Shown here: piece after piece, positions 12,101-14,847 of the stretch | Layout: every line of letters starts with the position of its first letter | Numbering within the stretch: position 1 is the first letter of the stretch | NCBI RefSeq assembly: GCF_001949145.1 | Contig: NW_019091453.1 | Location: forward strand, 783,554-798,400 | Direction of reading: 5' to 3' | Source: Acanthaster planci | Taxonomy: Eukaryota; Echinodermata; Asteroidea; Valvatida; Acanthasteridae | Length of the DNA: 14,847 nt | Translations under genes and position numbers: made by a program | Notes under the pieces: generated by a model | What the model saw: only the letters and a program-made list of their open reading frames with translations | What the model was told of the DNA's origin: nothing | Database searches by the model: none

Positions 12101-13761
12101 CTTTATTAGGATGGCCCAGGTGGTCATCTTTCCACTGTTTAAAATCCCTCTCCCACTTTTGGAGCTGGTCATTGAAGTCCATTCGTCTTTCCCGTAAAGC
12201 AAACTGTGAACAAAAAAAAACTTGTTTAAAAAAGGAACCATTAATGGAACGCTGCTATAACGAACATGCCGGGGTCGACGCTAAATGTTCGGTTCAGCGG
12301 TCGTTTGGTGCAGCGAAATTTACTGCCGAACATTTCATTGCCATGTTGCATAGGGCCCCCTTCCTGTTTAACTGAAGTGCACCCTCTTGTGACACTAAGG
12401 TTCGCTGTTTTCGTGATGTTTTGCCGTTGCATTCACGTTTAAGGTTTCTAAAAATGTATCTGTTAAAATTATTTTTGTTGTTTATTAGATCTTAAGTTAC
12501 AAAATCCTAAAAGTCTAGGAAATCTAACAGACCTAGCCAAAATGTTCACTACATGTGCATATAGTATCCGAGTCCTGTATTAAACAGAGTGCCAACTTTC
12601 TTGTTCTCTGCCAACCAATCTCGTGTGTACACATACATACTGTACAATAATGCACCCAGGGAGCACATACATGTACAGTACAGTCTGTACATGTGGATGA
12701 CGGTTTTTACAACCAAATATTTTGAAACCAAACTGCACTTGGAGGTGGGTAAATTGTTTGTTAGAAAGAAAACTGGTAAATTGCAAAACAGCACTAACAA
12801 TTAAAGTTAATTGTCAAAATCTGAACACTGCCCAAGAGGCCTACAGGTTTTTGTAAACACAGTTCTCATGCAAAAATGATACTGTGTTGACAAGGTTTCA
12901 GGTAATTCGTGTATTCTAAATGACACCTAAGGCTTCAACCAAATGCACATTTTTCAGACACTTTTTATGCAGCAAAAGTGTAATTTGTTTCTTGCCAACT
13001 GTTCAGGATTGTGGCCAAAGTCAGTAAATAATCCTGATCACAATTTGGTACAGAAAAGACAGCTCATTCCGTAATTTATTTTGTGATCCACTTTTGTCCA
13101 TTATTCTATGTGAATTGAATGGTTTTGGATGAGAGTGAATTAGATCCACTTGATATTGATTTGTTAGACTCTTTTTTCAAATAGATCAATTACAGGATGT
13201 TTGAATCTTTCAGTTTATTGGAAAGCAGTGATAATTAGTTGGCTTTCAATTCCAAGCTTAAGTTCTGAAGTCCAATTTCATGGAAAGTTGATACATGTAT
13301 GTTGTCCTACTTCTTAAGTGACTTCATCTCAAGTGAATTCAGATAGGACCAATTATTTTTATTATCAATGGAATGTTGCCTCATCTCAGTTTGTACATAC
13401 AGTATGCAATTTTTCTTCAAGAGCTCATGTATATATACACATGTACGTATGGTAACATGCAATTACTTTCTAGAGTTAATAATTCCTTATTTTGTCAGGC
13501 ACCTTTTCAAGTATCACAAGTATGAACAGATCTTTGTACGGAGCAGGTAAGTTTTTTTTTTAAATTGTGAAAGGACTGAAAGAAACAAACCACATTTTTA
13601 CGACGGACACAAATTTAAGGCAACAATTTCGAGCATCACGAGCTTACCAGTAGTTCGTATCCCGTCCCTTGCATTTGCTGTTGTGCTTGGAGCTGCATGT
13701 TCTGTTGAAACATCATCTGCTGCAGCATCCACTGCTGATAATGTTCTTGAAATTGATTCAT
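24..13761 (-). CDS. YLPM1: YLPM1/ZAP3 homolog, 12-exon gene, C-terminus off the left edge
   Basis: This is the gene-level entry; exons follow separately. The joined exons give 1,717 codons without a stop, and splice phases match at all eleven junctions. Homology is clearest in two places. The Trp-rich module WERDFKQWKDDH...EQFNRYLEQWKGWQ matches human YLPM1 WEREFQLWEEQL...DQLQEYEKQWKTWQ. The C-terminal P-loop domain shows GPPGSGKT (about residue 1520), LDDYF (1550), VDAIND (1610), RLDVRSLLQD and VEMEDFDE in the human order. Known of the family: a nuclear protein with YLP motifs that binds protein phosphatase 1 through RVRW near the C-terminus, is linked to repression of the telomerase gene, and carries a polynucleotide-kinase-like P-loop fold of uncertain activity. 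RVRW is not seen because the last exons lie left of position 1. The human protein also has several hundred more residues before the Trp-rich module. They are absent here or lie upstream. Confidence 0.93.
184..587 (+). pseudogene. Decayed coding-like segments, plus strand, unidentified
   Basis: Three open stretches lie in a row on the plus strand. Residues from 184 to 366 include NAYKAMECQCEHRVYSSNGI. A second frame from about 306 to 410 reads VTMKWFLVNVTTNQHMV up to a TAA at 411. The same frame continues from 414 to 587 with SYNYLTRLTFEDHKFYLLVV then MDSLLVESAHKKD. Third-position G+C, counted by hand over the best parts, is roughly 65-75% in an AT-rich setting, as expected of former coding DNA. 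One frame change and one stop would make it a broken gene or retroelement. LLVVMDS followed by VES faintly recalls the first Asp of a retroelement integrase core, but this is weak. No family can be named. Confidence 0.2.
543..689. repeat. Tandem duplication, two copies of about 75 bases
   Basis: Copy 1 is 543-617 (75 bases) and copy 2 is 618-689 (72 bases). Apart from one extra AAT in copy 1 (gtaataatacag versus gtaatacag) they look identical by eye. The identity points to a recent duplication or an assembly duplication. It lies in the intron between YLPM1 exons 11 and 12. Confidence 0.95.
1010..1140 (-). mobile_element. Probable tRNA-derived SINE fragment
   Basis: On the minus strand an A-box-like AAGCGGATGGATAGGC (about 1133-1118) is followed, 41 bases from start to start, by a B-box GGGTTCAAACC (1092-1082). 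This is the spacing of a tRNA promoter. Just after it comes GTGACCTTGTATAAGTCAC (1063-1045), very like the gtgaccttgggcaagtcac block that follows the tRNA head in MIR-type SINEs. No clean tRNA cloverleaf or target duplication is evident, so the ends are approximate. A plus-strand open frame across this stretch (VTYTRSQHIPTVRFEPLILT) is explained by the SINE and is not a gene. Confidence 0.5.
1345..1590. other. Assembly gap (246 N)
   Basis: A run of N inside the intron between YLPM1 exons 11 and 12. The true gap length is unknown. No YLPM1 coding sequence is missing here, because exons 11 and 12 join in phase and match consecutive human segments. Open frames reported across the N run are meaningless. 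Confidence 0.99.
1674..1757 (-). CDS. YLPM1: YLPM1 exon 11, 84-base exon with RLDVRSLLQD
   Basis: The acceptor is ccaattgcatttgcag|ATTATT at 1757 and the donor GAGGAG|gtatgg at 1674. The exon has 28 codons, phase 0: IIRSFEPLPADYTRLDVRSL then LQDDCIEE. Human YLPM1 has MADHWETAPRHMMRLDIRSL then LQDAAIEE, the same length with no gap, so the acceptor at 1758 is preferred over a second AG eleven bases further in. The exon ends 83 bases from the assembly gap. Confidence 0.93.
1758..2722 (-). other. Intron between exons 10 and 11
   Basis: 965 bases, AT-rich. It holds a pair of overlapping hairpins (2463-2491), a TACATGTA (2084-2091) and an exon-like plus-strand stretch (2024-2122, see findings). 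A minus-strand frame at 1983-2270 is Cys/Ser-rich, matches no family I know and is probably chance. Confidence 0.85.
2463..2491. repeat. Two overlapping, mutually exclusive small hairpins
   Basis: acaccttg (2463-2470) pairs with caaggtgt (2479-2486), and ttgttacac (2468-2476) pairs with gtgtaacaa (2483-2491). The two stems share bases and cannot form together. It is intronic, with no known function. Confidence 0.7.
2723..2806 (-). CDS. YLPM1: YLPM1 exon 10, small 84-base exon
   Basis: The acceptor is ctcttgttgtatctag|GTG at 2806 and the donor ATACAAAAG|gtttgt at 2723. The exon has 28 codons, phase 0: VFVVEMMADAATCNKRDTHN then RGLAEIQK. It lines up residue for residue with human VYLAEMSADNQTCGKRNIHG and RKLKEINK, as I recall that sequence. 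Cys, Lys-Arg, His and Arg of the C..KR..H.R pattern are kept, but the human HGR is HNR here. It lies 1,429 bases from exon 9 because a transposon sits in the intron between them. Confidence 0.92.
3255..3941. mobile_element. Non-autonomous DNA transposon, long inverted repeats, 9-base target duplication
   Basis: A 687-base element lies in the intron between exons 9 and 10. The left end TAGTCTAGGGCCAAGA and the reverse complement of the right end TAGTCTTGGGCCAAGA match. The inverted similarity continues, with small gaps, for about 120-140 bases: left arm about 3255-3392, right arm about 3819-3941. Shared blocks include GCAGAACTCGATAGC near the tips and TCTTGGGAATCTCCTACAA at the inner end. The 9-base sequence gttcatgtg flanks both sides (3246-3254 and 3942-3950), a perfect target-site duplication. 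No transposase reading frame is present. Long arms with a 9-base duplication fit a Mutator-like (MULE) element best. hAT (8 bases) is the main alternative. Confidence 0.85.
3700..3725. repeat. 13-base tandem direct repeat inside the transposon
   Basis: aggtcattgatcc occurs twice back to back (3700-3712 and 3713-3725) in the unique middle of the element, preceded by a TACATGTA at 3663-3670. Sub-terminal direct repeats can be transposase-binding sites, but that is only a possibility here. Confidence 0.7.
4236..4412 (-). CDS. YLPM1: YLPM1 exon 9, VDAIND motif of the P-loop domain
   Basis: The acceptor is ttctctccattaag|GTTCTC at 4412 and the donor TTTGAG|gtgtgt at 4236. The exon is 177 bases, 59 codons, phase 0 at both ends. 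It encodes VLEYEYEAVMEIAYRTSLLK, SFKKTVDDGFFDVIIVDAIN, then DKM and onward to SKLKGFE. This tracks human YLPM1 closely (MEYEYEAEMEETYRTS, KTLDDGFF..IILDAIND, KGFEV). The human protein continues from KGFE straight into VYLAEM. Here that continuation starts in the next exon, which fixes the somewhat weak gtgtgt donor. Confidence 0.95.
4413..4503 (-). other. 91-base intron with a tandem-repeat pyrimidine tract
   Basis: This is the shortest intron of the gene. Its 3' half is five near-perfect copies of a 10-base unit, tggagagaaa on the plus strand (about 4419-4468), which reads as TTTCTCTCCA on the sense strand. The repeat therefore supplies the polypyrimidine tract ahead of the CATTAAG acceptor. 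Confidence 0.9.
4504..4623 (-). CDS. YLPM1: YLPM1 exon 8, LDDYF motif
   Basis: The acceptor is tttttctcttcaag|AATCTA at 4623 and the donor CTCAAG|gtaagc at 4504. The exon is 120 bases, 40 codons, phase 0 at both ends. It encodes NLETKMGGQVPRMLCLDDYF then MTEVERMETDPETGKKFLLK. Human YLPM1 has the same arrangement (LSLDDYFITEVE...DPDSGKK). The two Asp of LDDYF are candidates for metal or substrate contacts in the P-loop fold (inference from related kinases). Homology and splice sites agree. Confidence 0.95.
4624..5014 (-). other. Intron between exons 7 and 8
   Basis: 391 bases of AT-rich intron. No repeats, RNA genes or reading frames that stand out. Confidence 0.85.
5015..5270 (-). CDS. YLPM1: YLPM1 exon 7, Pro-rich hinge and P-loop (Walker A)
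   Basis: The acceptor is ttctttactctgtgacag|CATG at 5270 and the donor ATCAAG|gtgaga at 5015. The exon is 256 bases. The first base completes AG to AGC, then it reads MFVSTSYPTTMGEYDSPHTG. A run of eight Pro (YPPPPPPPPSADEPK) follows, then VPIEDLLKNPGRSQRPKQIV and IILRGPPGSGKTYVSKLIK. GPPGSGKT is a Walker A loop at about residues 1520-1527, and its surroundings match the human PGR..RP...ILRG.PGSGK..VAKLI pattern. This is the nucleotide-binding start of the polynucleotide-kinase-like domain. An alternative acceptor 17 bases further in (ctacaag|TTAC) would keep frame but has a poor pyrimidine tract. Confidence 0.93.
5271..5676 (-). other. Intron between exons 6 and 7
   Basis: 406 bases, AT-rich. 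I see only the splice signals at its ends. Confidence 0.85.
5677..6196 (-). CDS. YLPM1: YLPM1 exon 6, Arg/Asp/Pro/Gln-rich linker before the P-loop domain
   Basis: The acceptor is ccttttttgtttag|AGCAAAG at 6196 and the donor GATGACAG|gtacaa at 5677. The exon is 520 bases, entered in phase 1 and left in phase 2. It encodes about 173 residues, starting EQRYDRGDDRFDARDTRMLE and ending DPFESDDR. It is rich in Arg, Asp, Pro, Gly and Gln, with recurring DPxRF/DRKPGRF units and one run of five Gln. It is likely disordered. Several overlapping frames are open because of this biased composition, but only this one fits the flanking splice phases. Confidence 0.9.
6403..6495 (-). CDS. YLPM1: YLPM1 exon 5, FDYGHG segment
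   Basis: The acceptor is cattctcttcctcag|CAG at 6495 and the donor CGCGCAG|gtagct at 6403. The donor is weaker than the others because its fourth intron base is g. The exon is 93 bases, phase 1 at both ends, and could be skipped without a frame change. It encodes AVEPRGLEAVDGKIVKSFDY followed by GHGQGGDSPRAG. The frame stays open some way upstream of the acceptor (KREMDLPFSSS), so a longer 5' extension is possible, but phase 1 from exon 4 fits the acceptor chosen. Confidence 0.78.
6496..7230 (-). other. Intron between exons 4 and 5
   Basis: 735 bases, AT-rich, with a poly-A/poly-C run (about 6546-6564) and a TACATGTA (7159-7166). Open frames here lack coding composition. Confidence 0.85.
7231..7283 (-). 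CDS. YLPM1: YLPM1 exon 4, 53-base exon
   Basis: The acceptor is ctttttttgtctag|ACG at 7283 and the donor CATCGTG|gtaagt at 7231. The first base completes AG from exon 3 to AGA (Arg). It then reads RDPGRGYDRDLDYPRHR and leaves one base, G, which the next exon completes to GCA. Both splice sites are strong, and the Arg/Asp/Tyr composition continues that of its neighbours. The exon is too short to score as a gene on its own. The call rests on splice signals and phase agreement on both sides. Confidence 0.85.
7284..7960 (-). other. Intron between exons 3 and 4
   Basis: 677 bases, containing the strong hairpin at 7368-7408 and nothing else recognised. By coincidence the intron between exons 2 and 3 (8377-9053) is also exactly 677 bases. 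The two do not look alike in sequence. Confidence 0.85.
7368..7408. repeat. 17-base inverted repeat with 7-base loop
   Basis: gagctagcaggtggaaa (7368-7384) and the reverse complement of tttccacatgctagctc (7392-7408) match at 16 of 17 positions around the loop ccttttg. It could be a folded-back transposon relic or an intronic RNA hairpin. The arms seem too short for a typical microRNA precursor. Confidence 0.85.
7961..8376 (-). CDS. YLPM1: YLPM1 exon 3, Arg/Glu/Pro-rich segment
   Basis: The acceptor is tattactgtgcag|GTTGAC at 8376 and the donor GACAG|gtaact at 7961. The exon is 416 bases, entered in phase 0 and left after two bases of a codon (AG, completed to AGA in exon 4). It encodes about 138 residues starting VDRLAPERRSPERIERER, rich in Arg, Asp, Glu, Pro and Tyr, with repeated DRY, YPP and RPGP-like pieces such as PRYADDPYIADRYAEGPYRP. 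No folded domain is recognised. The human protein is likewise Arg/Asp/Tyr-rich and disordered ahead of its P-loop domain. The ATG at 8445 lies in the preceding intron and is not used in this model. Confidence 0.88.
8377..9053 (-). other. Intron between exons 2 and 3
   Basis: 677 bases of AT-rich sequence with one TACATGTA (8765-8772). A short plus-strand frame at 8796-8981 has no recognisable content. No repeat or RNA gene seen. Confidence 0.85.
9054..12203 (-). CDS. YLPM1: YLPM1 giant exon: Trp-rich module, GM repeats, GPRGP octads, RS domain
   Basis: One exon of 3,150 bases, 1,050 codons, phase 0 at both ends. The acceptor is tttttgttcacag|TTT at 12203 and the donor CTG|gtaagg at 9054. It begins FALRERRMDFNDQLQKW, so the ATG at 12182 is internal rather than the start. 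In order it encodes: a Trp-rich helical module (12203-12000), the best match to vertebrate YLPM1; Met-Gly-Pro-Gly repeats (about 11912-11481); a Gly-Pro-Arg region with an octapeptide repeat (about 11455-10800); a Met/Gln-rich stretch; a Lys/Glu/Pro-rich charged linker (about 10480-9840); an RS domain (about 9830-9440); an Arg/Gly/Pro tail; and a helix LSEREHDIIRKAAQELKM near the end. The human protein has Pro-rich tracts where the GM and GPR repeats sit here. The RS domain suggests nuclear-speckle or splicing-factor contacts (inference). Confidence 0.93.
9440..9830 (-). other. RS domain coding segment
   Basis: About 125 codons dominated by Arg-Ser and Lys-Ser dipeptides: SKSKSRSRSRSPHK, RSRSRSRSKSRNWSKNRSRS, RTRSRSRSRSRSRGRDRSRR. 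RS domains are phosphorylated by SR-protein kinases and direct proteins to nuclear speckles (family knowledge). Other open frames across this stretch, on both strands, are Ala/Val/Glu-rich or Pro/Thr-rich artefacts of the repeat. Confidence 0.9.
10857..11213 (-). repeat. 24-base minisatellite coding an octapeptide GPRGPxx(M/I/V)
   Basis: Within the giant exon the protein runs through degenerate eight-residue units: GPRGPREM, GPRGPVGR, GPRGPDQM, GPRGPSGI, GPRGPLEM, GPLGPGNV, GPIGPGDM, GPRGPDGM, GPRGPGII, GPRGPGPM, EPRVPAEM, with a few interruptions. At first sight this is collagen-like, but the period is eight, not three, so a collagen helix is not expected. Looser Gly-Pro-Arg sequence extends to about 11455. 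Confidence 0.85.
11481..11912 (-). repeat. 12-base minisatellite coding Met-Gly-Pro-Gly repeats
   Basis: The sense strand repeats a unit close to ATGGGTCCAGGC, coding MGPG and variants (MGSG, MGLG, MDPS, VGPG) for about 144 residues. Copies near the exon start are cleanest, and those near 11500 shift towards VGPG and VRPG. The repeat is degenerate, so it is an established part of the gene rather than a fresh expansion. Confidence 0.85.
12204..13647 (-). other. Intron between exons 1 and 2
   Basis: 1,444 bases. The end next to exon 2 (about 12245-12430) is richer in CpG and looks like transposon debris. The rest is AT-rich, with two TACATGTA octamers (12668-12675 and 13292-13299) and several TGTACA-type palindromes around 12620-12700. 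Small frames here are not convincing. Confidence 0.8.
12245..12430. mobile_element. Possible transposon relic, CpG-rich patch
   Basis: The patch is much richer in CG than the intron around it. It contains a 10-base inverted repeat, aaatgttcgg (12283-12292) and ccgaacattt (12326-12335). It also holds ctgctataacgaacatg (about 12252-12268), whose reverse complement has the gttcgttatagc motif often seen at ends of small DNA transposons. No complete inverted ends or target duplication were found. Confidence 0.3.
13648..13761 (-). CDS. YLPM1: YLPM1 exon 1 as seen here, Gln/Met-rich N-terminal segment
   Basis: On the minus strand ATG at 13761-13759 (AAG before it, so A at -3) opens 38 codons, beginning MNQFQEHYQQWMLQQMMFQQ and ending GTGYELL, then CTG|gtaagc. 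Phase 0 fits the next exon exactly. The composition (Q, M, H, W) resembles the Gln-rich N-terminal part of human YLPM1. The frame stays open upstream of the ATG to a TGA at 13836-13834 and has no earlier ATG. Either this is the start codon with 5' untranslated sequence above it, or it is an internal exon whose acceptor lies near a CTGCAG at 13817-13822. No good pyrimidine tract is visible there, which favours the start reading slightly. Confidence 0.65.
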
Positions 13762-14105
13762 CTTAAGAGCTTTTGCTGCTGATGTTCTCTGTCCAAAGTA
13801 CTCTGTGTTGCTCTGCCTGCAGCCTTGTGTTCGTCACAATTAGCTGGTCATCCTGTCACACAAGTTAGAGGTAGTTCTTGTTAACATGTGCAGCAATGGT
13901 ACATGTAAATCACCTCATAAACTTGATCTGGGGAACATTTATGGGTCTAGTTCAATGTTAACAATTAAATCAGCTAACATTTTGTGACTACATGTAAATG
14001 TATATAGCTCTCTAGCCCTACACTAGGCCCCGTCTACTGGACTAACTGTGTATCGTTGGCTGGTAGTAATGATCATCAGAAGAATAGACTCATGACCAGA
14101 CACAA

Positions 14106-14145
14106 GACCAAAGACCATTCACCAACATGACCAAAGACCATTCAC
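14106..14145. repeat. 17-base direct repeat, period 23
   Basis: gaccaaagaccattcac occurs at 14106-14122 and again, unchanged, at 14129-14145. A partial, inverted echo (tcatggtctttag) lies near 14208-14220. Function unknown. Confidence 0.85.
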
Positions 14146-14455
14146 AAATCCAGTCACAAGTGAGGGGGGGGAACAATGACACTTTATTGAATAGCTTGTG
14201 ATATGAATCATGGTCTTTAGAGGTTTTCACTACAACACTGATCCTTGGACCAATGCCCATACTATAAAAAAAAACTGAAAGGCCTCTGCTTTGCAAAAAA
14301 GCGTCATATCAGACCCGTTTCTCTCATAAAGCTCATTCACCCAAGTACACGAAGTTTATTTATTTGCCTGAACTGCAAATTCCTGATTGTTCCTGTTCAT
14401 GAAATTGGGCCCCTCTTATGTCATCTCAACACCACTATTCGTTTACAACATTGAT

Positions 14456-14752
14456 TCACTCCTGATCATTGAACAAGTGATAAGCACAGTCGGGATCCTT
14501 TGGGTGCGAGAACCAGATGGTAAAGAACAACATGCACATGTAGAACCCCAGAATGTATTTGAAAGAAGGTTAACATGTTGACTGCAGTGTTCTAGCCAGG
14601 TATTCCAAAGCATATTGGGCGAATACACTGAGCAAAAAGGCTGACACACTGAAAATCCCCAAATATGCAATTGATACGCTTCTATTTTCAAGGGAACAGT
14701 TACTAATATTAAGTTTTAAAAAAATTGTTATCATAAAGTTCTTTAAAAACAC
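14456..14752 (-). pseudogene. Membrane-protein-like frame broken by one stop, unidentified
   Basis: On the minus strand, 60 codons from an ATG at 14752 end in a TAA at 14572-14570. The same frame is open for 37 more codons to a TGA at 14458-14456. The first part has a hydrophobic helix (AYLGIFSVSAFLLSVFAQYA). The second part has another (YILGFYMCMLFFTIWF) followed by a polar end SHPKDPDCAYHLFNDQE. By hand count about 70% of third positions in the second part are G or C, against an AT-rich background. There is no AG acceptor between the TAA and the second part, so simple splicing does not remove the stop. It may be a decayed last exon of a neighbouring gene or chance. No family recognised. Confidence 0.25.
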
Positions 14753-14847
14753 CGACGAAAAGTAGCCAGAATATCAATTATATATAACGGTTTGCCCGTA
14801 CCCTACGTATATTAATAAGCACTGTATGCTCAGTGCTTGTCCGAGAG

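Larger units (their letters stand above)
13762..14847. other. Region upstream of the first YLPM1 exon
   Basis: 1,086 bases. If exon 1 is the true start, the promoter and 5' untranslated region lie here. No TATA box at a sensible distance or CpG island is visible. It holds two TACATGTA octamers (13900-13907 and 13989-13996), a 17-base direct repeat (14106-14145) and a membrane-protein-like frame at the far end. Further N-terminal YLPM1 exons could be hidden here, but none was recognised. Confidence 0.6.

Noticed and set aside
1-14847. CRISPR array, bacterial operon or integrated prokaryotic element
   Set aside because: Every supported gene part has spliceosomal introns, and no spaced direct-repeat array exists. 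The repeats seen are coding minisatellites or transposon arms.

Overview
The window is a piece of a metazoan nuclear genome, most likely a marine invertebrate. It holds a spliced gene on the minus strand, with canonical GT-AG introns of 91 to about 1,570 bases, AT-rich introns carrying transposon debris, and one 246-base assembly gap. The palindromic octamer TACATGTA is strongly over-represented. The species cannot be named from the sequence alone.

Almost the whole window is one gene read right to left: a homolog of vertebrate YLPM1 (ZAP3), a nuclear, protein-phosphatase-1-associated protein with a C-terminal P-loop kinase-like domain. I could place twelve coding exons: 13648-13761, 9054-12203, 7961-8376, 7231-7283, 6403-6495, 5677-6196, 5015-5270, 4504-4623, 4236-4412, 2723-2806, 1674-1757 and 24-107. 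Joined, they give 5,151 bases, or 1,717 codons, with splice phases that agree at every junction. The protein order is: Gln/Met-rich start; Trp-rich helical module; Met-Gly-Pro-Gly repeats; an octapeptide GPRGPxx repeat; a charged Lys/Pro linker; an Arg-Ser (RS) domain; Arg/Asp/Pro-rich segments; and the P-loop domain (GPPGSGKT, LDDYF, VDAIND), ending in an acidic stretch. The last exons, which in the human protein carry the RVRW phosphatase-binding motif, should lie beyond position 1. Whether the right-hand exon is the true start is not settled.

The introns hold the rest: a 687-base non-autonomous DNA transposon with long terminal inverted repeats and a 9-base target duplication (3255-3941); a probable tRNA-derived SINE (about 1010-1140, minus strand); a recent tandem duplication of about 75 bases (543-689); a strong hairpin (7368-7408); and coding-like but broken plus-strand segments near 184-587. 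The far right (13762-14847) is mostly non-coding, except for an unidentified membrane-protein-like reading frame on the minus strand (14456-14752) interrupted by one stop. I found no new biochemical system. The most notable features are the low-complexity architecture of this YLPM1 homolog and the intact-looking transposon in its intron.
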